From assembly GCA_020831845.1 (NCBI GenBank), contig JAFIFV010000143.1:1-34690 (forward strand): a DNA stretch of 34,690 nucleotides. The letters run 5' to 3'. The stretch is from Ectothiorhodospiraceae bacterium. Its GTDB lineage: Bacteria > Pseudomonadota > Gammaproteobacteria > Nitrococcales > Aquisalimonadaceae. A program made the translations under genes and the position numbers. The notes beneath the pieces are model-generated. The model did not search any database. It was not told the origin of the DNA and saw nothing but the letters and a program-made list of their open reading frames with translations. This document shows, piece after piece, positions 7,831 to 17,500 of this stretch (position 1 is the first letter of the stretch; each line of letters opens with the position of its first letter).

Positions 7831-9045
7831 ATGAGGATCGATGTGAAAGCCGATTTTCCCAGAATCAAGCGTCTGCCTCCCTATGTGTTCAACATTGTCA
7901 ATGAGTTGAAGGCGCAGGCCCGGGCGCGCGGGGAGGACATCATCGATTTCGGTATGGGCAATCCGGACCAGCCGACGCCGCGGCACATCGTGGACAAACT
8001 GGTGGAAGCCGCCCAGCGTCCGGATACCCATCGCTATTCGGTCTCCAGGGGTATTCCCAGGCTGCGTCGGGCAATCTGTCGCTGGTACGCGGATCGCTAT
8101 CGGGTGGAACTGGACCCGGAGACGGAAGCCATCGTCACGATCGGCTCCAAGGAAGGCCTGGCGCATCTGGCGCTGGCGACTCTGGGGCCGGGAGACGTGG
8201 TGCTGGTACCCAATCCGGCTTATCCCATCCATCCCTACGGGGTCGTGATCGCCGGTGCCGATATCCGTCATGTGCCGCTGGTGCCCGGGGTGGATTTCTT
8301 CGAGGCGCTGGAGAATGCGATTCGGGATTCCTGGCCGCGGCCGAAAATGCTGATTCTGAATTTCCCCGGTAACCCCACCGGCCAGTGCGTGGAACTGGAG
8401 TTCTTCGAGCGCGTGGTCGCCATCTGCCGTGAGCACGACATTCTGGTGGTGCACGATCTGGCCTATGCCGAAATCGTGTTCGACGGTTACCAGGCGCCTT
8501 CCATTCTGCAGGTGCCCGGTGCCCGCGATATTGCGGTGGAGAGCTACTCGTTGTCAAAATCCTACAACATGCCCGGCTGGCGCGTGGGCTTCGTCTGCGG
8601 CAACAGCGAGGTGGTTGCGGCACTGGCGCGGATGAAGTCCTATCTGGATTACGGTATGTTCACGCCGATTCAGGTGGCCGCCATTACCGCGCTGGAGGGT
8701 CCCCAGGACTGCGTGGCGGACATCCGCGAGCTTTATCGCCGCCGCCGGGACGTCCTGTGCGACGGCCTGAACGCGCTGGGCTGGCCGGTGGAGAAGCCCC
8801 GGGCCACCATGTTTGTGTGGGCCCGTATCCCCGAGCGCTATCGCGACATGGGATCGCTGGAGTTCTCGAAAAAGCTGCTCAGAGATGCCAAGGTGGCGGT
8901 TTCGCCGGGCGTGGGTTTTGGCGATTATGGCGATGACCATGTACGTTTCGGGCTGATAGAGAACGAGCACCGCACGCGCCAGGCGCTGCGGGGGATCAAG
9001 CAGATGTTTCGCCAGGATAGTCGTGGATCGGAGGTAACTGCGTGA
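7831..9045 (+). CDS. alaC: Glutamate-pyruvate aminotransferase AlaC
   Basis: AlaC is a PLP-dependent class I/II aminotransferase that makes alanine from pyruvate with glutamate as amino donor. The 404-residue product closely follows the E. coli AlaC pattern: [12 protein letters not shown] near the start, [13 protein letters not shown] (34-46), [45 protein letters not shown], and the PLP-lysine motif [12 protein letters not shown] with K243. The C-terminus has [17 protein letters not shown]. The ATG at 7831 was chosen because similarity begins there; the frame is open for a further 600 bp upstream across the minus-strand gene, which is spurious. The stop overlaps the hom start (GTGA), so alanine and threonine-branch genes are translationally coupled, an arrangement found in several gammaproteobacteria. 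Confidence 0.95.
   Translation: MRIDVKADFPRIKRLPPYVFNIVNELKAQARARGEDIIDFGMGNPDQPTPRHIVDKLVEAAQRPDTHRYSVSRGIPRLRRAICRWYADRYRVELDPETEAIVTIGSKEGLAHLALATLGPGDVVLVPNPAYPIHPYGVVIAGADIRHVPLVPGVDFFEALENAIRDSWPRPKMLILNFPGNPTGQCVELEFFERVVAICREHDILVVHDLAYAEIVFDGYQAPSILQVPGARDIAVESYSLSKSYNMPGWRVGFVCGNSEVVAALARMKSYLDYGMFTPIQVAAITALEGPQDCVADIRELYRRRRDVLCDGLNALGWPVEKPRATMFVWARIPERYRDMGSLEFSKKLLRDAKVAVSPGVGFGDYGDDHVRFGLIENEHRTRQALRGIKQMFRQDSRGSEVTA
9030..9035 (+). promoter_or_regulatory. Strong ribosome binding site deciding the hom GTG start
   Basis: GGAGGT lies 6 bp before the GTG at 9042, within the last codons of alaC. This near-perfect Shine-Dalgarno fixes GTG 9042 as the hom start despite the non-ATG codon and the overlap with the alaC stop. 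Confidence 0.8.
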
Positions 9046-10352
9046 GTTCTGTGAAAGTAGGGCTGCTCGGCCTGGGCACCGTGGGGGCGGGAACCGTCAA
9101 CCTGCTGGAGCGCAACAATGATGAAATCGCGCGCCGCGCCGGCCGCGGTATCGAGATCATTGCCGCGTCCACGCGCCATCCGGAGCGTCCGCGCGGCTGT
9201 TCCACCGAGGGCTTCCGGGTGACCCGCGACCCCTTCGAGATCGTTGACGACCCCGAAACCGAAATCATCATCGAATTGATCGGCGGCTACGAGCCGGCCC
9301 GGGAACTGGTGCTGCGTGCCATCGACAACGGCAAGCATGTGGTCACCGCCAACAAGGCACTGATCGCCAAACACGGCAACGAGATTTTCGAACACGCCCG
9401 CAGCAAGGGTGTGGCGGTGGCCTTCGAAGCCGCGGTAGCGGGCGGCATTCCCATTATCAAGTCCATCCGGGAAGGCCTCACCGGCAACCGCATCGAGTGG
9501 CTGGCCGGCATCATCAACGGCACCGCCAACTACATACTCTCGGAGATGTTCTACGCGGGCCGCGAGTTCGGCGAGGTGCTTGCCGAGGCGCAGCGTCTGG
9601 GCTACGCGGAGGCCGACCCCACCTTTGACGTCGAGGGGGTGGATGCCGCACACAAGCTGACCATCCTTGCCTCGATCGCCTTCGGCATACCCTTGCAGTA
9701 CGGCAACGTCCATGTGGAAGGCATCGGCCACGTTACTCGCGAGGATGTGGCGTATGCCGAACAGCTCGGGTACCGGATCAAGCATCTGGGCATTGCCCGA
9801 CAGTCGGAGGACGGCATCGAACTGCGGGTGCATCCCACGTTGCTGCCGGAGCGCCAGTTGCTGGCCAACGTCGACGGCGTGATGAACGCGGTCATGGTCA
9901 TGGGCGACGCGGTAGGACCCACGCTCTATTATGGCGCTGGCGCCGGTGCCGCCCCGACCGCATCGGCGGTGGTGGCGGACCTGGTGGACGTGGTCCGGGC
10001 CTTGAATGTCGACCCGGAGCATCGCGTGCCGCACCTGGCCTTCCAGTCCACCGCGCTGTCCGATGCCCCCGCCATGCCGATGGCGTCGGTGGAGACCGCC
10101 TACTATCTTCGCCTGGAGGTGGCGGACCAGCCTGGCGTGCTGGCGGATATCACCCGGATTCTCGGCAACAGCGGCATCAGCATCGAAGCCATCCTGCAGA
10201 AGGAGCCCGCGCCTGGTGCGGACCATGTGCCGGTTATCCTGCTCACACACCGCGTGTTCGAGCGGCAGATGGACGAGGCGCAGGCGCAGATGGAGGCGCT
10301 GGACGCCGTGCAGGGACGGGTGACGCGCATTCGTTCCGAGCAACTGCAATAA
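9042..10352 (+). CDS. hom: Homoserine dehydrogenase
   Basis: Hom reduces aspartate semialdehyde to homoserine with NAD(P)H, the branch point to threonine and methionine. The 436-residue product is a monofunctional enzyme with no aspartokinase domain. It opens with the Rossmann loop GLGTVGAGT (10-18), followed by the [11 protein letters not shown] segment, the substrate region [14 protein letters not shown], and [14 protein letters not shown]. An ACT domain occupies the C-terminus from about residue 355 ([19 protein letters not shown]), consistent with allosteric feedback by threonine as in monofunctional relatives. The GTG start overlaps the alaC stop and has a strong ribosome site. thrC follows after 69 bp in the same direction, so the two committed threonine steps are together. 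Confidence 0.97.
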   Translation: MSSVKVGLLGLGTVGAGTVNLLERNNDEIARRAGRGIEIIAASTRHPERPRGCSTEGFRVTRDPFEIVDDPETEIIIELIGGYEPARELVLRAIDNGKHVVTANKALIAKHGNEIFEHARSKGVAVAFEAAVAGGIPIIKSIREGLTGNRIEWLAGIINGTANYILSEMFYAGREFGEVLAEAQRLGYAEADPTFDVEGVDAAHKLTILASIAFGIPLQYGNVHVEGIGHVTREDVAYAEQLGYRIKHLGIARQSEDGIELRVHPTLLPERQLLANVDGVMNAVMVMGDAVGPTLYYGAGAGAAPTASAVVADLVDVVRALNVDPEHRVPHLAFQSTALSDAPAMPMASVETAYYLRLEVADQPGVLADITRILGNSGISIEAILQKEPAPGADHVPVILLTHRVFERQMDEAQAQMEALDAVQGRVTRIRSEQLQ

Positions 10353-10421
10353 ACATGGACAGAAACGGGTAGGCTCGGCCGGGCCGCCCATGCATAGACA
10401 GACAGAGAAGCGGACACACTC

Positions 10422-11558
10422 ATGCCATTCCGACCCCGATATACTGGCCTGATAGCGAAGTACAAGGACCGCTTGCCCATCAATGACGATACCCGGCTGA
10501 TCAGCCTGGGCGAGGGCAACACGCCGCTGATCCGGCTGAACAACATCCCCCGGGACCTTGGCAAGGACGTGGATATCTACGTCAAGTACGAAGGTCTGAA
10601 CCCCACCGGTTCGTTCAAGGACCGCGGCATGACCATGGCCGTGACCAAGGCGGTGGACGAGGGCAGCAAGGCGATTATCTGCGCCTCCACCGGCAACACC
10701 TCCGCCTCGGCGGCGGCTTATGCCGCCCGGGCCGGCATCAAGGCCTTCGTGCTGATACCGGATGGCAAGATCGCCATGGGCAAGCTGGCCCAGGCCATCA
10801 TGCACGGGGCGGAAGTGATCCAGATCGCCGGCAATTTCGACGACGGCATGCGCATCGTCAAGGAGATCGCCGATCACGCCCCGGTGACCATCGTCAACTC
10901 GGTGAACCCGTACCGCCTTCAGGGGCAGAAGACCGCTGCCTTCGAGATCGTCGAGGAGCTGGAGCGAGCACCTGATTACCACTGCCTGCCGGTGGGCAAC
11001 GCCGGCAATATCACGGCCCACTGGATCGGCTACTGCGAGTATTCCGGTCGTGGCGACGAATGCCTGACGGAGGCCTGTGCCCTTTGCCATGGCCACTGCC
11101 GCTATGCCAGCGCCGTGGTGGGTAACCGGCCGGTCATGGTGGGCTACCAGGCGCATGGCGCCAATCCATTCATCCGCGGCGAAATGGTGGATGACCCTGA
11201 TACCGTAGCCACTGCCATTCGCATCGGCCATCCGCAGAGCTGGAAGCAGGCCTGGGCCGCCAGCAAGGAGTCCGGTGGCTGGTTCGACGAGTGCAGCGAC
11301 CAGGAAATCCTGCAGGCACAACTGCTGCTTGCCAGCCGCGAGGGCGTGTTCTGCGAACCGGCATCCGCAACCTCGCTGGCGGGGGCCATGCGGGATATCC
11401 GCAGCGGCAGGATTCCCGAAGGCAGCACCGTGGTCTGCACCCTGACCGGTCACGGGCTGAAGGATCCGGACGTGGCCATCCGGCAGGCCGGCGACGCCAT
11501 CTCCACGATTCCGGCGACGCTGGACGCGGTGAAGAAAGCCATCCTGGACAAGTTGTGA
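10422..11558 (+). CDS. thrC: Threonine synthase with a Cys/His-rich insertion
   Basis: ThrC converts O-phosphohomoserine to threonine with PLP. The 378-residue product is the compact class (B. subtilis type, ~350), lacking the long N-terminal domain of E. coli ThrC. Seen are SLGEGNTPLIRL (28-39), the PLP lysine in NPTGSFKDRGM (K66), ASTGNTSASAAAYAARAG (88-105), the phosphate-binding VGNAGNITAHWIGY (191-204), and a C-terminal LTGHGLKDPD. Odd: between EY (206-207) and RPVMVGYQ (236-243) lies an insertion of about 20 residues over the usual loop. It carries C214, C219, C222, C226 with H223 and H225, which could bind a metal. ATG 10422 follows GAAGCGGA. It is co-directional with hom and upstream of the COG4255/recJ pair. 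Confidence 0.95.
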   Translation: MPFRPRYTGLIAKYKDRLPINDDTRLISLGEGNTPLIRLNNIPRDLGKDVDIYVKYEGLNPTGSFKDRGMTMAVTKAVDEGSKAIICASTGNTSASAAAYAARAGIKAFVLIPDGKIAMGKLAQAIMHGAEVIQIAGNFDDGMRIVKEIADHAPVTIVNSVNPYRLQGQKTAAFEIVEELERAPDYHCLPVGNAGNITAHWIGYCEYSGRGDECLTEACALCHGHCRYASAVVGNRPVMVGYQAHGANPFIRGEMVDDPDTVATAIRIGHPQSWKQAWAASKESGGWFDECSDQEILQAQLLLASREGVFCEPASATSLAGAMRDIRSGRIPEGSTVVCTLTGHGLKDPDVAIRQAGDAISTIPATLDAVKKAILDKL

Positions 11559-11589
11559 GCTTGCGGCCGGCCACGGTGCGGTTTCACGA

Positions 11590-12642
11590 ATGAGCGGCCC
11601 CGGCCTCTGTGTGTTTCAACAGGGCCTGCTGGGCCCCATGGCGAGACAGGCCCGTGACCTGGTGGCCGGGCACGCTGACCTGACACCGCTGTTGCGGCTG
11701 GCCCGCTACGGCGACCATGTACCCGCCCCTGTCCGGACACCTGGCGGTGCGGAAGCGCAGCTCTGCGCGCTCTGGGGTCTGCCGGTGCCGCAGGGAGAGG
11801 ACAGCCCGGTGGGCGCCATCGCGGCGAGGGGTGACGGGGTTGCCCCCGGTGACGGCGAGGTCGTCTACCGGGCTTCGCCCGTGCAACTGGTCGCGGATCG
11901 CGACCGGCTCCTGATCCAGGGTCCTGAAACGCTGCAACTGCAGGATGACGAGAGCGCGGCCTGCCTTGCCGCCCTCAACGAGAGCTTTGCCGCGGACCCG
12001 CTGCACTTCCATGCGGGGGTGTCCGGCAATTGGTACCTGAGCACTTCCTCGAGACCCCGCCTCCGAACGACCCCGCTGGATCAGGCAGAGGGGCGTTCCA
12101 TGGCAGACGTGCTGCCTGTCGGTGATGACGCTCGCCAATGGATTGCGCGACTGAATGAAATACAGATGCTGCTGTTCTCGCTGCCACTGAACCGCCTCCG
12201 CGAGCAGCGCGGCCTTCCGCTTGTCAATGGCCTGTGGTTCTGGGGCGGGGGCGTCCCGCCGACACGTATTTCGCGCCACTGGCAGGTTGCTACCGGCTTC
12301 AGCCCACTCCATCGCGGCCTGGCCGGACTGGCCGGAGTAGACTGGAACCAACTGCCGCAAGCCGGCGAGCCGTCCTCCCCGTCGTGTGAAGGCTTGTTGG
12401 AACTGCCACCGTTGCCGGCCGTGACTGACGGGGTCAGCCTGGAACGCTGGGAGCAGGGCCTGAACCAGACCTGCCGGCATTGGATCGGCCCTTTGCTTGG
12501 CCGGGTCGAGCGAGGGGAACTCGGCGAACTGCGGCTGGAGACCGGGCAGGGCGGCGGCTGGATCTACCGGCCTGGCTATCGATGGCGGGTCTGGCGGCGG
12601 CCTGTGGGCCTGCGGAGACTGATTGCGGTGGGGGAGCCATGA
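11590..12642 (+). CDS. COG4255-family protein, often labelled phosphoglycerate mutase; function unknown
   Basis: A 350-residue protein that I place in the COG4255 family, which sits next to recJ in many beta- and gammaproteobacteria. Database entries often call it phosphoglycerate mutase (cofactor-independent type), but I see no catalytic serine or metal-ligand pattern of that enzyme. Visible landmarks are VVYRASPVQLVADRDRLLI (91-109), an acidic segment followed by LNESFAADPLHFHA, the core LNEIQMLLFSLPLN (188-201) and VNGLWFWGGG (212-221), the family's clearest signature. No signal peptide or membrane span. The stop overlaps the recJ ATG (ATGA), so synthesis is coupled to RecJ; thrC ends 31 bp upstream. 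The ATG chosen has a weak ribosome site and a later start is possible. Confidence 0.8.
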   Translation: MSGPGLCVFQQGLLGPMARQARDLVAGHADLTPLLRLARYGDHVPAPVRTPGGAEAQLCALWGLPVPQGEDSPVGAIAARGDGVAPGDGEVVYRASPVQLVADRDRLLIQGPETLQLQDDESAACLAALNESFAADPLHFHAGVSGNWYLSTSSRPRLRTTPLDQAEGRSMADVLPVGDDARQWIARLNEIQMLLFSLPLNRLREQRGLPLVNGLWFWGGGVPPTRISRHWQVATGFSPLHRGLAGLAGVDWNQLPQAGEPSSPSCEGLLELPPLPAVTDGVSLERWEQGLNQTCRHWIGPLLGRVERGELGELRLETGQGGGWIYRPGYRWRVWRRPVGLRRLIAVGEP

Positions 12643-14375
12643 GGCAGCTCAGAATTCGCCAGCGCGAGCAGTCTGCGGAGGCAAGCCAGCGGTTGAGCGG
12701 CCTGCATCCAGTTCTACGGCGCGTCTATGCGGCCCGCCAGGTTTCCGGACCGGAAGCTCTGCGAACGGACCTGGCCAGCCTGGCGGACGTGTCGCTGCTG
12801 GGGGGCACGCCTCGGGCCGCCGAGTTGCTGGCCGAGGCGATCTGCCAGGGTCGGCGGATCCTGGTCGTGGGAGATTTCGACGCCGATGGCGCGACCAGCG
12901 TCGCGGTGTTCATTCGTGCCATGCGCATGATGGGGGCGCAGGATGTGCACTATCTGGTGCCCAACCGGTTCGACTTCGGCTATGGCCTGACGCCGCCCGT
13001 GGTGGAACTGGCGGCCCGGCAGGGGGCCGAGCTGCTGGTTACCGTGGACAACGGCATCAGCAGCCTGGCGGGCGTGGAAGCCGCCGTTGCCGCCGGCATG
13101 CGGGTGATCGTGACCGACCATCATCTGCCCGGTCCTTCTCTGCCTGCGGCCGATGCCATCGTCAACCCGAACCTCCCCGGCGACCCCTTTCCCAGCAAGA
13201 CACTGGCCGGCGTCGGTGTGATCTTCTATGTGCTGGCCGCCACCCGTGCTCTGCTGCGTGAGCGGGGATGGTTCTCCGGTTCACCGCCGCAGTTGGGTGC
13301 CTTGCTCGATCTGGTGGCGCTGGGAACGGTGGCGGACGTGGTCGCGCTGGATGGCAACAACCGCGTACTGGTGGAGCAGGGGTTGCGTCGCATCCGGGCG
13401 GGGCAGTGCTGTCCGGGAATCCATGCGCTACTACAGCTGGCCGGCCGCGATCCTGCCAACGCCGTCGCGACCGACCTGGGATTCGCAGTGGGGCCGCGAC
13501 TGAATGCCGCAGGCCGGCTCGAAGACATGTCCGTTGGAATCGAGTGCCTGCTTACCGACGACCCCGGCCGGGCGGAACAACTTGCGGCCGAGCTGGACCA
13601 GCTCAATCGCCAACGGCGGGATATCGAGCAATCCATGGAGCAGGAGGCCTTGGCCGGGCTGGAGCAGCACGTGGCGCAGTTGGAAGGCGATCTTCCCGCG
13701 GCACTCTGCGTGTTCGATCAGCATTGGCACCAGGGCGTGGTCGGTATCGTGGCCTCTCGTCTGCGGGAGCGTTTCCACCGGCCCACGGTGGTGTTTGCAC
13801 CCGAAGGCGACGGAGCCCTGAAAGGGTCCGGCCGGTCGATTCCCGGCCTGCACCTGCGAGATGCACTGGAGCGGATCGATACCCTGCATCCGGGTCTGAT
13901 CAGCCGCTTCGGCGGCCACGCTGCGGCGGCCGGGCTGACGCTTCACGCCGGTTCCCTGGAGCGGTTCAGTGCCGCGCTGGAGGCAGTGGTGCGCGAGTGG
14001 CTGGAGCCGCATGAGCTGGAAGGCGAGCTGCTCACCGACGGCCCACTGGAACCCTCGGATATCGGCCTGGAGCTGGCGATGGCGATACGGCAGGCGGGAC
14101 CCTGGGGCCAGGGTTTCCCGGAGCCTCTGTTCGATAACGAGTTCACGGTACTCTCTTCCCGTATTGTCGGTGAGCGGCACCTCAAGCTCTCCCTGCGTCA
14201 CCCGCTGGCAGCGCGGCCGGTGGACGCGATTGCCTTCCGTGCGCTGGACAACGGCTGGCGGGAGTTGCCGACCACCGTGCGGGCGATCTACCGGCTGGAT
14301 CTCAACCACTGGCGGGGTACCTGGCGGCCGCAGCTGGTGGTGGAGTACATCGAGGCGTCCGATTCGTCTCGCTGA
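12639..14375 (+). CDS. recJ: Single-stranded-DNA-specific exonuclease RecJ
   Basis: RecJ is the 5'-3' single-strand exonuclease of recombination and mismatch repair. The 578-residue product equals E. coli RecJ (577). The DHH phosphoesterase motifs are all present: VVGDFDADGATS (76-87), TVDNGIS (135-141), and VTDHHLPG with DHH at 160-162. A further acidic LLDLVALGTVADVV segment follows. The DHHA1 half carries SRFGGHAAAAG with GGH at 425-427. The C-terminal OB-like region ends in the YIEASDSSR tail. The start is the ATG overlapping the preceding stop; a longer open frame upstream lies inside the COG4255 gene. No clear terminator hairpin follows, only a pyrimidine-rich patch at 14389-14418. Confidence 0.97.
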   Translation: MRQLRIRQREQSAEASQRLSGLHPVLRRVYAARQVSGPEALRTDLASLADVSLLGGTPRAAELLAEAICQGRRILVVGDFDADGATSVAVFIRAMRMMGAQDVHYLVPNRFDFGYGLTPPVVELAARQGAELLVTVDNGISSLAGVEAAVAAGMRVIVTDHHLPGPSLPAADAIVNPNLPGDPFPSKTLAGVGVIFYVLAATRALLRERGWFSGSPPQLGALLDLVALGTVADVVALDGNNRVLVEQGLRRIRAGQCCPGIHALLQLAGRDPANAVATDLGFAVGPRLNAAGRLEDMSVGIECLLTDDPGRAEQLAAELDQLNRQRRDIEQSMEQEALAGLEQHVAQLEGDLPAALCVFDQHWHQGVVGIVASRLRERFHRPTVVFAPEGDGALKGSGRSIPGLHLRDALERIDTLHPGLISRFGGHAAAAGLTLHAGSLERFSAALEAVVREWLEPHELEGELLTDGPLEPSDIGLELAMAIRQAGPWGQGFPEPLFDNEFTVLSSRIVGERHLKLSLRHPLAARPVDAIAFRALDNGWRELPTTVRAIYRLDLNHWRGTWRPQLVVEYIEASDSSR

Positions 14376-14530
14376 TATCCGTATAACAACCTCTCTCCTT
14401 TTCTCATGCTTTTCCCACCTGGTTCTCATTCCCGGTGATGACCTGTGGTTAAGCTGTTCGGGGAAATCCGCGTCCCTGATGGACGCCGTGTTGCCTGAAA
14501 CGGGAATTGGAAGGGATCTTGGACGGGTTG

Positions 14531-17500
14531 ATGACCTCGAAACTGGCGCCGTTTGGCAGACAATCGGGAAGTCCGGAGACGCAGCGGAACGAGGCGTTGG
14601 CTGACTTGCAGGCCGTGGTGCAGGAAGCGGGCGACCTGATCGCCAGCTTCGATCTGCAGGAAGGCCTTATTGCTCTCAACCCGGCGGGGCTGCGCATGCT
14701 CGGGTTGGCCAGCCTGGAGCAGGTGCGGCAGGGGCACTGGAGCAGTGTCGTCGCCTCGGACAGCCTCTCCGTTCTGCGGGAACAGGGGTTGGCGCATGCC
14801 GTGCGGCATGGGCTTTGGCGGGGCATGCTGACCCTGCTGGATCGTGATGGTGGCACGCTGGAGGTGGAATTCATCATTATCGCCACACGCTCCGGAAACG
14901 GTGGGCTTCGGGGCTTCAACGTCGTTGGGCGCGATCGTACCAGCGACCGCCGCAAGGAGCGGCTGATCCGCGAAAGAGAGCAGCGGCTGGAGCAGGCCAA
15001 GACCTTTTCCAGGGTGATGACGAACCGCATGTCGCTGGATGGCCGCTGGCTGCGGGTGGCTCCCCAGTTCTGCGACCTCATGGGCATGAGCGAAAAGGAG
15101 CTGCTCGGCCGCTCGTTCGAGTGGCTGGCCGCACCGGATGAACTGCCGCGCCTGCGTTCCACGTTGAGGCAGCTTGCCAACGGCCGCCTGCAACAGGCCG
15201 AGCTGCAGCGCAAGTACGTGCTGCCTGGTGGCAGGGTTGTGCATGCCGAGCTCAGTGTGTCCGTCGTGCACGAGGCCGACGGATCGCCCAGCTATCTGTT
15301 CTGCTATGTGCTGGACGTTACCGAAACGCGACGTATCCAGCAGGAACTGGGCCAGCGCAATCGTTTCCTGGCGTTGATCGCCGATCTCAGCAGTCGGTTC
15401 ATCAGCGCGGATCTGGACAGCATGGATACCGAAATCGAGCGCTCCCTTGCCCTGATCGGCTCCGAGGCCGGGGTCGATCGCGCCTACCTGCTGGAGTTCA
15501 CGCCGGACGGTGATGAGCTGTTCTGCAGCCACGAATGGTGCGGCTCCGGTGTGAGACCAGCTATCCAGGAGTTGCAGCCGATACCCGGCGATATTTTCCC
15601 CTGGCTGCTGTCGCGGCATCGCAAGGGCGAGATCATCCGCCTGGAGGATGTAAGCAGGCTGCCGCCGGAGGCGGCCAGCGATCGCGCCGGTCTGGAAGCA
15701 CAGGATGTGAAGTCGCTTTATCTCTGCCCGTTGCTGATCGGCTCCAGGCTGATCGGCTACCTGGGCTTCGATGCAATCCACCAGACCCGGCATTGGGACA
15801 GCGATGTGGAGCTGATGGTGACCTTGTCGGGGCAGATGCTGCTGAGCGTGCTGTCGCGGCGACGCACCGACCAGGCGCTGGCAGACAGCGAGCGGCGCTA
15901 TCGCGTTCTGGTTGAGAACGCGGCCGATGCCATTCTGGTGTTCGACGTCGACCAGGACCGCTTCCTGGATGCCAACCGCCAGGCGCTGCAGTTGTTGGAA
16001 ACCGATCTCGAAACATTGCGTCAGAGCCCGCCGTCGCGCTTCTTCCCGGAGCGCCAGCCGGACGGGGAACTCTCCCGGGAACAGGCCTTCCGGATGGTGG
16101 AGCGTAGTCTGGAAGGCAGCCAGCAACTGCTTGAATGGGTGTTTCTGACTGCGCACGGCCATCCTTTGCCGGTCGAGCTCAGGCTGGTCCGGTTGCCAGC
16201 GGCAGGCCAGCGCCTGGTGCGACTCAGCGTCCTGGATGCCACCGAGCGTAAACGGACGGAAGCCGAGCGCCTGGCCTATCTGCGCCGGACTCGTCAACAG
16301 CATCAGATTCTGGGGCGAGTGGCGACCGGCGATGCGCTGGTGGAAGGACGGCTGGCCGATGTCTTCGGTGAAATCACCGAGGCCGTGGGCCACGTGATGG
16401 AACTTGACCGCGCCGGGGTCTGGATGTTCAGCGACGAGATGACCGTCCTGCAGAGCGTTGATCTGTTCTTTCCCGCGGCCGGCATCCACGGGGCCGAGGA
16501 GACCATCCGGGTGGAGCATTTTCCGGCCTATTTCCAGGCCATTACCGAGGGTGTGGCCATGGAGGTGGTGGACGCCTGGGAGGATGCGCGCACCCGCGGG
16601 CTGGCCGAGCACTACCTTCGCCCCACCGGGGTAAGGGCCCTGATCGAGGCGCCGATCCGTGTTTCCGGTCGCGTGGTGGGCACGTTGGCCTGTGAGCAGA
16701 CCAGCGGTCCCCGGGAATGGTCCGCGGACGAAGTGGGTTTCGTGGCCGCGATGGCGGAACAGCTCGCCCAGGCCATCATCAACAAGGAACGCAGGGAAGC
16801 GGCAGCAGCTCTCACCGAGAGCGAGCGGCGGTACCGCATCCTCTACGACGACAGTCCTTCGATGTTCTTCACCGTCGATGCGGAGGGATTCGTTCGCTAT
16901 GCAAACCGCTTCGCCTCCGAGATGCTGGTCACCCCGGTGGAAGAACTCGTGGGTCGGCCTTTCGACACCCTGCATGCCGAACGGGAAGCGCGGTCAGTGG
17001 ACGAGCATATTCATGCCTGCATCGAGAGGGCCGGAGAGATTCGCCGCTGGGATTCCCGCCTCCGGACCGGGGACGGACAGGGGATCTGGATCCGGGTGAC
17101 CGCGCGCGCGGGGACCGCGTCGGACGGCGCGCCGGTCGTGCTGGCCGTGTGCGAGGACATCACCGAGGCCCGCAAGCTCAGCGAGGAGCTGAGCTACCAG
17201 GCCGCGCACGACGCCCTGACCGGACTCTACAACCGTCGTGAATTCGAGAAGCGGCTGGACCAGGCAATCCGCGAGGTCCGTGACCATCGCCGCGAGCACG
17301 CGCTGATGTATATGGATCTGGACCAGTTCAAGGTCATCAACGATACCTGCGGTCACGTGGCGGGGGATGAGTTGCTGCGTCAGCTCTGCGCCGTGCTTCA
17401 GCAGCGGATCAGTCGACGGGACGTGCTGGCCCGGCTGGGCGGGGACGAGTTCGGTGTCTTGCTGGAGCGCTGCTCCGCTGCCAACGCGGCCCGTGTGGCG

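Noticed and set aside
8925..11453. 842-codon open frame on the minus strand opposite hom and thrC
   Set aside because: It lies opposite two certain genes, has low-complexity His/Gly/Asp/Val-rich composition and no recognisable motif; long antisense frames are expected in high-GC DNA.
14426..16975. 849-codon open frame on the minus strand opposite the PAS/GGDEF/EAL gene
   Set aside because: Same reason: a shadow of a strong plus-strand gene with clear domains.
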